From Chthoniobacterales bacterium (GTDB taxonomy: Bacteria; Verrucomicrobiota; Verrucomicrobiia; Chthoniobacterales; UBA10450), in assembly GCA_003244145.1 (NCBI GenBank), contig QHBM01000084.1:1-64000 (forward strand): a DNA stretch of 64,000 nucleotides, in the 5' to 3' direction. How positions within the stretch are numbered: position 1 is the stretch's first letter; every line of letters starts with the position of its first letter. The notes beneath the pieces were generated by a model. The model had not been told where the DNA came from, searched no databases, and saw only the letters and a list, made by a program, of their open reading frames with translations. The position numbers were made by a program, and so were the translations under genes. Positions 43,530 through 54,300 of the stretch are shown here, one piece after another.

Positions 43530-45637
43530 GGGGTAGGCCCTGGCAGGCTTTGGAGTATTCCATCCATCGCTTCGCCATTTTGGACGACGTCGTCATTCCG
43601 GCGCACTTGGTCCTGCATCGTCTTCGCCGCGGCGGCGGACAACATCCAGCCTAACGGCAACGGCACCTTCAGGTCGTGAAGTCCGAAGTAGAAGATGTCG
43701 GGACTCTTTGGTTCGGCCTCGTCCGGCTCGAGCGGAGCTGCGGTGACACCCGGCTGGACTGCCTTAAAGCGACGCTGCTCGACCTTGATCGCTTTTTGCG
43801 CGTAGGTGCCGCGCGCAGTGCGTGTGTTCATGAGCGTGAAAAGCGGGGCGGTGACTTCGCCCATGAAATGTCCCGTGACCGTCTCCGATTTCGTGCGCTT
43901 GGGTCCAGGCGGTTCCGGTCCCGGTTTGGCCGGCGCAATCATGAGAGATTGCTTGCGCGGATCGTTGCTGATCATGATCACCTTCACATCCACGTTCGTG
44001 ATTTTCTTGAACGCGCACCAATCCTTGATCCGGGTCGCCAGCTCATAGGCGGTGGTGGCGGCGGAATTCTCAAAGTAACCGCCATCCACGATGCGCGAGC
44101 CATCCGGGAAATGTCCGGCCGGGCTAACGAAGGTGAAACGCGCGCTCATGTGCGCCGCGGTGCTGAGAGGAATGTGGCAGGCCGCTTCCGTCGCGCCCAG
44201 GCTGTAACCGGCGAGTTTTTCCGCCGCATCTTCCGCATCGAGAAAATTATTCGTGACGCGCAGATTGCTGGTGATGATGCGATTTCCTTTTTCGACCGAG
44301 GTGCCGTTGAGGAGAAGCGCCGGCATCCACTCGCGCGGGCCGGGTTTCCAAAGATCGACAAAGGAACCGGCAAAGCGGTCGTTCCCCATGGTCTCGCGCC
44401 ACGCTTTTTCCCATCCCATTTCGAGCGAACGGCCGCGATCGAAACTGAGGATGGGGCAAGGCAGGAAGCGTTGGACCAAATCGGGATAGAGCATGGAGGC
44501 GAGCGTCGGCGAAAGAAAATCCTGACCCAGGATGAGGTGCGCCTTCTCGTTGAACTTAAAAGAACTCGGCTCCGACAGTAACGCGTCGAAGACAGCCGCC
44601 CCGAGGCTTCCGCCAGAAACGCCGCTGATCGCGAAGAGATGCGGCGCGAAATTCGGATTCCGGTCCTGGATTTCACCGAGAACAATCGCCGTCCAATACG
44701 CGGCTCGAATTCCGCCTCCTTCCGTGGCCACGATGTAAAGAGGATGCGTCGTGCCCGCGCCGTGATTTTTTTCTACCGCGTCGTACCAAGTTTGGAACGC
44801 TTTCAAGGCGCTGACGCGTTTCACCTCCTGGCGAGGCAGTTCGCGAATGGCGTGATTGTCGTTCCAAAGACTGAAGAGGAGCGCGAGCAGAAAGAAACAG
44901 GTGAGGAATGGAAATTGAAAACGAAGACCGAGAAAAACAAAGAAGCTGCCGAGAGCAATCCAGGAAGAAGCAGAGAGCAATAGGATGGTGCCCAGGCCCA
45001 TGAATTGGGCGACCGGAACGGGCGCGATGGTGAAAGCGACGAAGAGGGCCAGCGATACCAGAGCGATAAGGCCGAGACCTGCAATGGTGCCCCAGGAGAA
45101 ATCGCCCACGCCAGTTACGTTGCGTGATGGCGTGGAACCCAGCCATTTTCGGCGGAGGATGAGCAGCAAATAAAAGACAACCGCGAGAACGGCGGAGAAA
45201 ACAGCGAAACCGATCAGCCATTGCCAGGTTTGGGTGCCTTTGTCATAGGAACGCGAAGCGACGAAAAATCCAAAGGCCACGATCAAGATCGGTGCGACTC
45301 CCAGTATCCGCGGAACATGGGTCAGGGCCCATTGTGAGGACGGACCTTTGTAGGAGCCGGGAAGATCGAATGAGAGAAGGACGCGCGCGCCGTACCAACT
45401 GCAGACCGCCCAAAGAATCAGGGCCGCGAAGAATCCGATGACACGAGGCCAGTAGGCCAGCTCACCGATCGCCATTCCTTCGCCGATGGTGCGCAGGATT
45501 TCTGTCCCTTGCGCAACGCAAAGAAAAACGGGACACGCAATGAGCGCTACCAGAACGCTGAAGCGACACGGTTTGAGCTGGTGGTAACGATCGCGAATCC
45601 CCAACCAGAGGCGCTGCAACCAGATAAAGGGTGGCAC
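43526..45637 (-). CDS. Patatin-like phospholipase with multi-TM N-terminus
   Basis: EGGGIRAAYWTA oxyanion loop, ISGVSGGSLGAAV (GxSxG), VDGGYFENSA (DGG). Confidence 0.87.
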   Translation of the reverse strand: MPPFIWLQRLWLGIRDRYHQLKPCRFSVLVALIACPVFLCVAQGTEILRTIGEGMAIGELAYWPRVIGFFAALILWAVCSWYGARVLLSFDLPGSYKGPSSQWALTHVPRILGVAPILIVAFGFFVASRSYDKGTQTWQWLIGFAVFSAVLAVVFYLLLILRRKWLGSTPSRNVTGVGDFSWGTIAGLGLIALVSLALFVAFTIAPVPVAQFMGLGTILLLSASSWIALGSFFVFLGLRFQFPFLTCFFLLALLFSLWNDNHAIRELPRQEVKRVSALKAFQTWYDAVEKNHGAGTTHPLYIVATEGGGIRAAYWTAIVLGEIQDRNPNFAPHLFAISGVSGGSLGAAVFDALLSEPSSFKFNEKAHLILGQDFLSPTLASMLYPDLVQRFLPCPILSFDRGRSLEMGWEKAWRETMGNDRFAGSFVDLWKPGPREWMPALLLNGTSVEKGNRIITSNLRVTNNFLDAEDAAEKLAGYSLGATEAACHIPLSTAAHMSARFTFVSPAGHFPDGSRIVDGGYFENSAATTAYELATRIKDWCAFKKITNVDVKVIMISNDPRKQSLMIAPAKPGPEPPGPKRTKSETVTGHFMGEVTAPLFTLMNTRTARGTYAQKAIKVEQRRFKAVQPGVTAAPLEPDEAEPKSPDIFYFGLHDLKVPLPLGWMLSAAAAKTMQDQVRRNDDVVQNGEAMDGILQSLPGPTP

Positions 45638-45640
45638 GGT

Positions 45641-45976
45641 TCAGACTTTCCCGGGGACTGCGGTCAACGCCGTGGTGATGATCACACTAAAAACCGAATC
45701 GCGGAACTGTTCGATCTGGACCGTGCCCGCACTCGCCGCCTGGAGCGCCTTCATTTCGGCCGCGGCTTTTTGCGATTCAACCAGGAAAGTAAACTCATCC
45801 TGGTCGATCTCATTATTCGCGAGCTGCTGCACCCATTGCTCCAATTTCGTTTTTGATTCCTGCAGGAATGCCTCCGCGTCTTGTTTCCCCTGCCCGGCGA
45901 ATTGTTTTAGGTCTTTCTCTGCGAGTGGCCCGAGCTGGTTTTTGATGTCGGTAAGGATTTGATTGAAGTCAGCCAT
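45641..45976 (-). CDS. Small helical hypothetical protein
   Basis: ORF 3 bp upstream of patatin start; helix-rich composition. Confidence 0.6.
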   Translation of the reverse strand: MADFNQILTDIKNQLGPLAEKDLKQFAGQGKQDAEAFLQESKTKLEQWVQQLANNEIDQDEFTFLVESQKAAAEMKALQAASAGTVQIEQFRDSVFSVIITTALTAVPGKV

Positions 45977-45991
45977 ATGGGTTTCCTCGGT

Positions 45992-46432
45992 CTAAGAATG
46001 CGGCTTGTCGTTTTCAGTTTTTATTAGGATGTCGAAGAGGCCGCTCACCTGACCCTTGGCGTCGTCGACGAAGGCGGGCGAAAGAGTGCCCTTCTTTTTC
46101 CACAAATTGAAAAGGTTGCTCAGTTGCGTCTTGATCTTTTTCCACTGCTCGACGGTAGGGATGTTTTGCGTTCGTTGCTGTTCGCTGCTGATGGCCGCGT
46201 CGATTTTCTGCATGAGTGAGTCGACATCAGCCGACACGCCGGTGTACGGCGCACTATTCTTTGCGCGACCAATCAGCGCGAGCGAGCTGGCCTTGATCGC
46301 TTTGTCGGTGTTGGAGGCGGCCTGATCGAATTTGGTCGAGGACAACAAACTCTTGGTCGTGTTACAGCCAAATTGCCCAGCGAGGAGCGAGGCGCAGGCG
46401 AGAACGACGCAGACGTTTTTAAGGGATCTCAT
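45992..46432 (-). CDS. Small lipoprotein
   Basis: MRSLKNVCVVLACASLLAGQFGCN signal with Cys. Confidence 0.6.
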   Translation of the reverse strand: MRSLKNVCVVLACASLLAGQFGCNTTKSLLSSTKFDQAASNTDKAIKASSLALIGRAKNSAPYTGVSADVDSLMQKIDAAISSEQQRTQNIPTVEQWKKIKTQLSNLFNLWKKKGTLSPAFVDDAKGQVSGLFDILIKTENDKPHS

Positions 46433-46475
46433 GGTGTGTCTTTCGGTTTTGGTTTGGTTGGCGAATGGAACTTGG

Positions 46476-47573
46476 TCACGCGCGGGGTGTCGCTAAGAGG
46501 CGGTAAACGCCGCCATCCCGACCTTTTTCCAAAGTATGGTTTTCGCGCTCGGACGTGTTTTTTCCGCGGATGAGCGCGCGAATATCTTCAAACAAGACGG
46601 GACGGTCATAGGAATGGCCGAATAGGTCGGAGCGCACGGCTGACGCGTCGATGACGTCGATTTTTTCGGCAAGGCCTCCATTAGACAATTCCCCCAAGCG
46701 CGCATGGTCGTGCAGGAATGAGGAGAGACCCAGGGCGTGATCGCGGCTGGACGCGTAGACGGTTACATGACCGCAAAGCGCGCGGGCGCGGACGATATTC
46801 TGGCGAAAGTAAAGGCGATTGACGTCGGGCTCGAGGAGGATCAGGTGAGCGAACATCGGTTGCCGTGGATTGATCTGTCCCGCGCGAATCAGAGAAATAT
46901 CGCGCAAAGCATAGGTGACGGCCCGAGCGCCAAGACTATGGCCGATGAGGACCGCGGGAGTCGTCACGTCATCGCGGTGCAGGCCAATATCATGGTGCAG
47001 GTTCGTGAGGAATCTTCGAATGTTTTCCTGGTTCAGCAGAGCCGTCTCTTCATCCTTGAGATAGGCGAGGGCCTTGCTCGCCGAGGCCCAGCTATAAATT
47101 GCGGGCCGCGCCGCCGCATCGGGCTGAAGCTCATGCGCAAAAACTGCGGCCCGGTGTACGGCCGTGGCAAACGTGTTGTTGAATCCGTGAATGTAAACAA
47201 TCAGCGGATGTGCGCTGCTGATCTGGTTTCGCACCTCGGTGTCGAATCTTCCCGGCAACAACCCGGGATTCCCGGCCAGCGGCGGATCATAAGAAGCAAT
47301 TCGCGTCTTGCCCGGTCCGATTTCGACGGTGGCCAGGCCATACCTGACTATTTGAGGGTTGCTAGCCTCGGGACCGAACGCCGCGTCGGGACTTCGAGGA
47401 TTCTCTATGACTGCCCGCGTGGTTGCGAAATAAACCGGGACCGTAGCGGCCTGGCGTGGGTTATCGGGCCCAGAGCATCCGACCGACCAAACCAGTAAGA
47501 GAAGCATCCACGGGAACGGAGACAGGTTTCGATTACGGGCAAAACGCCGCGTGGACTGGAAGGAGCGATTCAT
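46476..47573 (-). CDS. DUF900-like alpha/beta hydrolase, probably exported
   Basis: VPVYFATTRA, VYIHGFNNTFATAVHRAA, LIGHSLGARAV. Confidence 0.83.
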   Translation of the reverse strand: MNRSFQSTRRFARNRNLSPFPWMLLLLVWSVGCSGPDNPRQAATVPVYFATTRAVIENPRSPDAAFGPEASNPQIVRYGLATVEIGPGKTRIASYDPPLAGNPGLLPGRFDTEVRNQISSAHPLIVYIHGFNNTFATAVHRAAVFAHELQPDAAARPAIYSWASASKALAYLKDEETALLNQENIRRFLTNLHHDIGLHRDDVTTPAVLIGHSLGARAVTYALRDISLIRAGQINPRQPMFAHLILLEPDVNRLYFRQNIVRARALCGHVTVYASSRDHALGLSSFLHDHARLGELSNGGLAEKIDVIDASAVRSDLFGHSYDRPVLFEDIRALIRGKNTSERENHTLEKGRDGGVYRLLATPRA

Positions 47574-47752
47574 CTTAGGGAGTCTTTTGCCTCATGGCCA
47601 AACGCCCGGACTTCGTCGCAAGGCTGTGCGAAACGGCGTGGGGTTGTAAAGATCATTCTTCCCGCCTTCGCCAGGGTACGCGCGACATGTCCTTTCACTC
47701 TCCGGCGACACGTGGAGTTGATCGTTTGGAATTGAGAGCTGAGAGTGCCGCG

Positions 47753-49402
47753 ATGGCGGAACACGGTTTGGAGGCAGTCGCATTTCCGAGGCTCAGCGAA
47801 GAGCAGATTGAGCAGCTCGGGCGTTTTGCGGGCACGCGACCAAGAAAATTTCGCGCAGGGGAGGCGCTTTTTCGGGTGGGCGATCGCGACCTGAGGTTCT
47901 TCGTGATCAAGTCCGGCGAGGTCGAGATCATCGACGAAACGGGCGACAAGCCGAAGGTGGTCACGGTGCATCAACCGGGAAGTTTCACCGGCGACGTCAA
48001 TCATGTCACCGGCAACCCTGCCGTGGTCAGCGGGATCGCCCGGGTCGATTGCGAAGCTTACGAAATATCGAGCGAGGCTTTGCGTGAGATTTTGAACCAG
48101 GACCCGCGCCTGAGCGACATCATCCTGCAAGCACTCATCGCGCGGCGCCAACTCCTCCGGGAATCGAGCGACTTCACCGGCTTGCGCGTCATCGGTTCCC
48201 GCTATTCGAAGGACACATTTCGCATCCGCGATTTTCTGGCGAAGAATCGAGTGCTCTTTACCTGGCTCGATCTCGAAGGCGATCCGGCGGTGGGTCAATT
48301 GCTCGAACAGTTTGGAGTGACCGAAGCCGACACGCCGGTGGTCGCGTGCGCCCGCATGCTCCTTTTGCGCAATCCCTCTAATCGCGAGCTGGCTGAAGAG
48401 CTCGGCATCCGCCGGCCGGTGGAACATACGGTTTACGATCTCGCGATCGTTGGTTCGGGACCGGCGGGATTGGCCGCCGCGGTGTATGCCGCCTCCGAAG
48501 GGTTGAGCACGATTGTCCTGGAAACCACGGCCCCGGGCGGACAGGCCGGCAGCAGCATGCGGATCGAGAATTATCTCGGATTTCCCACCGGCATTACCGG
48601 CAGCGAACTGGCCGACCGCGCCGTCCTCCAGGCGGACAAGTTCGGCGCGCGCATTTCCATTCCCACCCCCGTAATCAAGCTCAGCTTCGACCAAGCCTAC
48701 TCCGTTCTCGGATTGGAAGGAGGCGAGACGGTTGTCGCCAAGTGCCTGCTTATTGCTACCGGGGCCGAGTATCGGCGGCTTGAAGTGGAAGGCTGCACCC
48801 GCTTCGAAGGCAACGGCGTTTATTACGCCGCGACGCCGAACGAAGCCCAGATGTGCCGGAACTCAGATGTGGTGCTTGTTGGCGGCGGAAACTCCGCCGG
48901 GCAAGCTGCAGTCTATCTTTCCCAGAATGCGAGAAAAGTATTTTTAATTATCCGGGGCGATGACCTTTGCAAAAGTATGTCGGCGTATCTGGCCCACCGA
49001 ATTCTCAATACACCCAACATCGAGTTACTTCGCGATACCACGATCACCCGCATGTCCGGCAATGACTCTCTCGACTCAATCGAAATCCTCAATAGCAAGA
49101 CCGGGGAAAAGCGGACCTTGCCGGTCAGTGCCGTCTTCAGCTTCATCGGTGCGACGCCGCGGACTGATTGGCTCCCGCCGGAGATCGAGAAGGACGCGAA
49201 GAGTTTCGTCCGCACCGGAATCACCCTGGCGGAATCGCCTCATTGGTCGCTGAAACGGCAGCCGTTCCTATTGGAGACCAGTCGGCCCGGAGTCTTCGCT
49301 GCCGGCGACGTGAGGTCTGGGTCCGTCAAACGCGTCGCTTCCGCCGTGGGCGAAGGCTCGATGTCCGTCCAGTTCGTGCATGAATATCTGAAGGAGAGGT
49401 AA
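47753..49402 (+). CDS. Cyclic-nucleotide-binding domain + glutaredoxin-like + TrxR-like FAD oxidoreductase fusion
   Basis: FRVGDRDLRFFVIKSGEVEIIDE; VGSGPAGLAAAVYAASEG; ETTAPGGQAG; VVLVGGGNSAGQAAVYLS; FAAGDVRSG; start uncertain (ORF opens at 47594). Confidence 0.88.
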   Translation: MAEHGLEAVAFPRLSEEQIEQLGRFAGTRPRKFRAGEALFRVGDRDLRFFVIKSGEVEIIDETGDKPKVVTVHQPGSFTGDVNHVTGNPAVVSGIARVDCEAYEISSEALREILNQDPRLSDIILQALIARRQLLRESSDFTGLRVIGSRYSKDTFRIRDFLAKNRVLFTWLDLEGDPAVGQLLEQFGVTEADTPVVACARMLLLRNPSNRELAEELGIRRPVEHTVYDLAIVGSGPAGLAAAVYAASEGLSTIVLETTAPGGQAGSSMRIENYLGFPTGITGSELADRAVLQADKFGARISIPTPVIKLSFDQAYSVLGLEGGETVVAKCLLIATGAEYRRLEVEGCTRFEGNGVYYAATPNEAQMCRNSDVVLVGGGNSAGQAAVYLSQNARKVFLIIRGDDLCKSMSAYLAHRILNTPNIELLRDTTITRMSGNDSLDSIEILNSKTGEKRTLPVSAVFSFIGATPRTDWLPPEIEKDAKSFVRTGITLAESPHWSLKRQPFLLETSRPGVFAAGDVRSGSVKRVASAVGEGSMSVQFVHEYLKER

Positions 49403-49406
49403 GGCG

Positions 49407-49676
49407 ATGACAGAAGGAGCCTGCGCGCATATCAGTGCGGTTACGTCGGTTAAACAACCCGCGCGCCCGGTGTGCGAGGAGTGCGTGAAGATTGGTTCGT
49501 CGTGGGTCCATTTACGGACGTGCCAGGAATGTGGAGCAACGCTTTGCTGCGACGACTCACCGAATCGTCATGCCACCAAACACGCGCACGCCAGCGGCCA
49601 TCCCGTGATCGCGTCCGCGCAGCCCGGCGAGCGCTGGCTCTACTGCTATCCGGACGACGCGATTACGGAATACTAA
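49407..49676 (+). CDS. UBP-type zinc finger protein
   Basis: CAHI...CEECVKIGSSWVHLRTCQECGATLCCDDSPNRHATKHAHASGHPVI. Confidence 0.9.
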   Translation: MTEGACAHISAVTSVKQPARPVCEECVKIGSSWVHLRTCQECGATLCCDDSPNRHATKHAHASGHPVIASAQPGERWLYCYPDDAITEY

Positions 49677-49677
49677 G

Positions 49678-50235
49678 CTAAATGCGTCTCCCTCGGCCCG
49701 AGGCCTCGATGAGCTTTGCCAGTCGGTTACTTCGCGTCTCTTCTTTCTTCGCGCTTATTATCCACCAGACCGCGGTATGCCGGTAGGACGCAGGTTGTGC
49801 TTGGAAAAACTTCCAGGCCGCGGGCGAGGAGCGGAATTCTTGCTCCGCCCGTTTACCCAACTCGGCGGTCTTTCGGTTCTCGTAGGCGTAGATGCCAGAT
49901 CTTGCCGGTGCGCGACGCGCGAAAGCTTCTACGCCCGCTGGCCGCATCCGCCCGGTGCGTGTTAGCTCTTCTACCCGGCGGATATTCACGGTGCTCCAGT
50001 TGCTCTTCGATTTGCGCGGAGTAAAGCGGATCTTGTAACTCTTCTCGTCGATGGTCTTGCGCAGGCCGTCGATCCAGCCCACGCACAGAGCTTCATCGAC
50101 CGACTCGGGCCAGGTGATGCTAGGCCGGCCGGAGTCCTTCCTGTGAAAGCCAACCCAAAGTTCCGGTGTCGTGGCGTGATTCTGCTCCAGCCATTTTCGG
50201 AATTTCGCTGGCGATCGAAAGAAGACCACCTTCAT
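49678..50235 (-). CDS. YdeI/OmpD-associated family protein
   Basis: TPELWVGFHRKDSGRPSITWPESVDEALCVGWIDGL. Confidence 0.87.
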   Translation of the reverse strand: MKVVFFRSPAKFRKWLEQNHATTPELWVGFHRKDSGRPSITWPESVDEALCVGWIDGLRKTIDEKSYKIRFTPRKSKSNWSTVNIRRVEELTRTGRMRPAGVEAFARRAPARSGIYAYENRKTAELGKRAEQEFRSSPAAWKFFQAQPASYRHTAVWWIISAKKEETRSNRLAKLIEASGRGRRI

Positions 50236-50344
50236 TGTTAAGGTAGGTGACCCGAAGCTCCATCGCCGCGCAAGGCGAAACCGGGCGCGCACAACGGGAA
50301 AAAGCTCTTTCTCCAACCTAATTTCCTGCTTTCTTAATGCATAT

Positions 50345-51008
50345 ATGATTGCCACCCTGCCGCCGATTACCGAACGAAAGCGGCTACGTTCGCCAGCGCC
50401 GACGCCGCAAGCTCTCGCCGGGGACGGTAAGAGCTTATGGATCGGTTCACGCGATCTCCGGCGCATCTATCGGATGGAACCGAAGACGTGGACGGTTTTC
50501 GAGGAGAGGGAAGCGCCCGGGATTCCGTGGGCGGCCGTTGCGAAAGGCGAGACACTTTGGTTTACGCTCGGGGAGGGACCCGAGGATGATCGTTATCTCA
50601 GGCGTTATACTCCTGGCCGAAGGATTTTCCAAGACCGAACGAATACCGTGTCCGGAGCTGACAGGGTCCTACCTCAGTTTCGATGGCGAGAATCTTTACC
50701 TAAGTCAGTGGTACAAGCATCGGATACTTAAACTCGACGAGCTAGGGAATATTATCCGCGTGATCGAAGTCGGCGCGGAGATAAGCGGTCACACTTTTGT
50801 GAATGGATCGATCTATGTCTTGTGCGGGACCGAACAGGGCGAGGGTGATTGGCGAATTGCGCGCCTCGATCTCCGGCAGGAAGCGCCCGAGATCACGGAA
50901 CTCGCTCGAGTTCCGTTCCAATGCCGCTCACTCGCCTTCGATGGCGAGCATCTTTGGACGAATCATCGCGAAGCCGACGAGGTCGTCTCGTTCGCAATCC
51001 CGGTTTAG
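50345..51008 (+). pseudogene. Beta-propeller-like protein, copy 1, frameshifted near 50618
   Basis: Reading frame shifts from the 50345 ORF to the 50349-51008 ORF; paralog at 59948-60602. Confidence 0.65.
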
Positions 51009-51205
51009 CGAAGGCCGATCGTTCTCAGAAACTGGTCGTCGATTTTGCCGATGATGGGGAGGCCGTGGTCTCTTCGATAGCGCCTGACTGCCCAGCGCGT
51101 TTCGAAACCAAACTGACCCGAGTGATCGCCGACGTAATACCCATCTTCCTCCAAGGCCAATTGCACTTTGCGGACAATAGGATCCCGACCGTGGCTTTCA
51201 TAGGT
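51005..51205 (-). pseudogene. 5'-truncated peptidoglycan-binding-like gene, copy 1
   Basis: Reverse strand reads TYESHGRDPIVRKVQLALEEDGYYVGDHSGQFGFETRWAVRRYRRDHGLPIIGKIDDQFLRTIGLR*; no start before an upstream stop. Confidence 0.65.
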
Positions 51206-51337
51206 GGCGCCATTGCCGCACGTCGGCCAGGAAGAAGGGTAAAGTCGGCTTCGAGATCAAATGATTGCCGCGATGCGTGTCTGCCTCTCACTTAGAGAAG
51301 CAGACACAACGCGGGCAAGGAGACTAACCAATAGCCA

Positions 51338-54300
51338 CTACGGGCCGCCGCGGTCGTAAATTTCCACGAGACCGACGCCTGTGGTGTTGTTCACTCCCGA
51401 GAGCAGCACCGTGTAAAGGCCCGGTGGGAGCGTCTTCGCTATGGCAGACTCTTTGGAGTTGGTCGGTGCCAGACCGGCAGCGCTGATTTCCGCTGCTTGA
51501 GCCGCATTATCCTGCCAATCGTTGTCCGACATGATCAGCGCGCCATCAGCATCCCGCAGCTCGAGGGAAGGATCAGCCAGCACGTTAGGCACACCAGAGG
51601 TTGTAAGGCTGGGCCCGAGGCCACGGACTACGACTCTGTCTTGACCGCCGTTGTTGCCGAGAATAAAGCCTGCAATCACGATATTGCCTCCGGTTCCAAC
51701 AAAGGCACGCGTGCTGAGGTTCGCGAGCTTCGAAGCAGCGGCTGTATCCAGATCATAGACTTCGAATAAGGCGACACCGGTATTGTTGCCTTTGCCACTA
51801 ACGAGAACTGTATATGCCCCGGGCGGCAGCGTTGCATCGATAGCTGATTCGAGATCATTAGTCGGCGGAAGGCCATCGGCTTTGATCTGAGCCTCCTGGG
51901 TGTCTCTCCAGTTATCGTTTGTTATTGTCCCAAACGAACCGGGACCTTTTATTTGCAGCACCGGGTCGGCCAGCGGATTGCTAACGCCGAATTGGGTCAA
52001 GGAAGGGCCAATAGCTCGGACGATCACGTGCTTGGGCTTGGTCCCTGTAATGATGAAGCCACCAATGCCAATGTTATCGCCTGTCTGCACAAACATGCGC
52101 GTAGATAGGTTGACAGCTTGCGACGCAGGAGTTGGCGTCGGGGTTGGGGTTGGGGTTGGGGTCGGTGTCGGCGTCGGTGTTGGGGTCGGCGTCGGTGTTG
52201 GCTCGGGATTTTCCGAGATTCTAACGACCGCTTCGGATGGAGAACCAAGGTTGGCGCCGATGGCATTGCTTAACGCGACACTAAAGGTCTGCGTGCCTTC
52301 ATTTGGAGCCTTGTCATCGAGCAGAGTGACCGTGATCGTCTTTACCGTTTCTCCGCTGAGGAACGTGAGTGTTCCGGCGTTGGCAACGTAATCGGTGCCC
52401 GCGGTGGCAGTGCCGTTTGTCGTAGTGTAATCGACCGTGGCGGGCGGAGTCGTAGGACCCGTGCGAGTAACCGTGAGGACAACGTTCCCGTCTTCCTCAT
52501 TGGCGCTGTACTCAAGTGACGCGAACTCAATACTCGGACTCGGGGCCGGGGTCGGCGTGGGTGTAGGGGTTGGAGTCGGTGTTGGGGTCGGTGTCGGCGC
52601 GGCCGGATCGAAGACCGTGAATTGAGTTCCGCCCTGTGTTACATCGAAAGGCTCATCGGCGTTGCTGTAGAAGTCATAGGCCTCTCCCCGGAGTCCGGTC
52701 GCGACAGTGTTGTGACCGATAACGATGTTGCCGCCAGCCAGATTAAGTTTGGAGACCTTTACCGTTACGCTGATGGTGTTATCTGCGAGGTTAACCTCGC
52801 CAGCGTCTGCCTCTCCGAATTCGTAATAATTGATGATGCCACTTTCCGCTCGAACGGCGCGACCATAGAAAAACACAAGGTTGTTAGGATATGGAACAGG
52901 TTCCGGTGCGTCGCACCCGTAACATACGCGAGAATCCCTTGCCTCAAAATAGTACTGCTCGCCTCGGTCAGACAGGCCGTAAGTGTAGCCTCCATTGGCG
53001 CTCACGACGGAGTGTGGAGCTCCGACCGAGAAGCTCATCCGCCAGACACCGGGATCTAAGTTGACGAAATCTCCCCCGCCAAGATCCGAGAGCCTCATCT
53101 TAGCACGAATCGCGAGTTGATCACCGGCGCCGATAGATTCGTATTTGATCGAAACAATATCGAAGCGATCGTCGTAATCGAGCCGCTCGTTTGTATCGGG
53201 ATCCAGCACGTCCCCAACGAAGTCGGTCACCTGCTCGCCGTTCGGCCCAGGCTGCGCCGGGGGTATTATGTCAAACGGGTCCCCGGGCACGCCCGGGGTG
53301 GGGGCGGGAGGCGACACACTAGGATCCGTTGCCACGGTATCTCCATTGCCTTTGATGCTCGGACCCGCGATTTGCCGAGCCACATAGACCATGCCGCTGT
53401 AGTCATTGTGATCGTCAGTGTAGGCGACCACAGCGGCGCCCTTCGGATCAAACGAGAGCTGGATATAGTCGAGAATATTGCTTCCCTCTTTTTCGTTCTC
53501 CAGAGAGATATGGCCGGAATGGACGAAGTGCTCCGGTTCGTTGACTTCCGAGATTTCGAACGCAGGAGTATTAGCGGTCGCCGTCAGGGTCTGAGCGAAA
53601 TAAATCTTCCAATCGGCGGGGGCCGCATTTTCCGCGCTCTTGGTCCCATACCACACGATTCCCACAGCACCGGGGGTGCTACCGGTCTCAAGCCACGGCA
53701 TGACATTAATCTTGGTCGTGACGCCATCGTTCACCCGCACCGGATTGGACCATGTCTGCCCCTGGTCCTTCGAATCGATCAGGAAGACGTCTGTCCCATT
53801 CGAGTAAACACCATACACGGTGCCATTGGGCGTCCCGTCATCAGCTACTTTGGTCACGAATAGTTTGTGAGCTACACCATTCGGATCGCTGGCGGCTAGA
53901 TAGAAATTATACGAGGTTGGCGCCGGAGGAGCAGGCGTCGGCGCCGTCGGCGCGTATGCAGGGCGCAAGTTGAGCATAGGAGGCGTTGGGACGCCGACCG
54001 CCACGTTTCCTGTGCCGCCGGCAAAATAAACTACACCATCACTCTGGTGAACATCGATCGGCCCTTGCTCGCCAATACTCAGTCCCGTGGGCAGGCGCGA
54101 CGGAAACGTAAGGCCGGCGTCATCCGAGCGAGCAACGCTGGCCTCGCCGCTAGATTCGGCGATCCGGTAAAGCAGATAGGTTACGTCGCCGCCTAAAAAC
54201 TCTTCCGACTGGAACTGCTTGGCCGGGTTGGAAAACTCGGTCCTGCTTAAGTCGAACGTGATTCCAGAATCTCTACTGTTCCCGGTCAGGATGTAGCGGC

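Noticed and set aside
47570-48694. 374-aa minus-strand ORF
   Set aside because: Antisense to the cNMP-TrxR fusion; no motif support.
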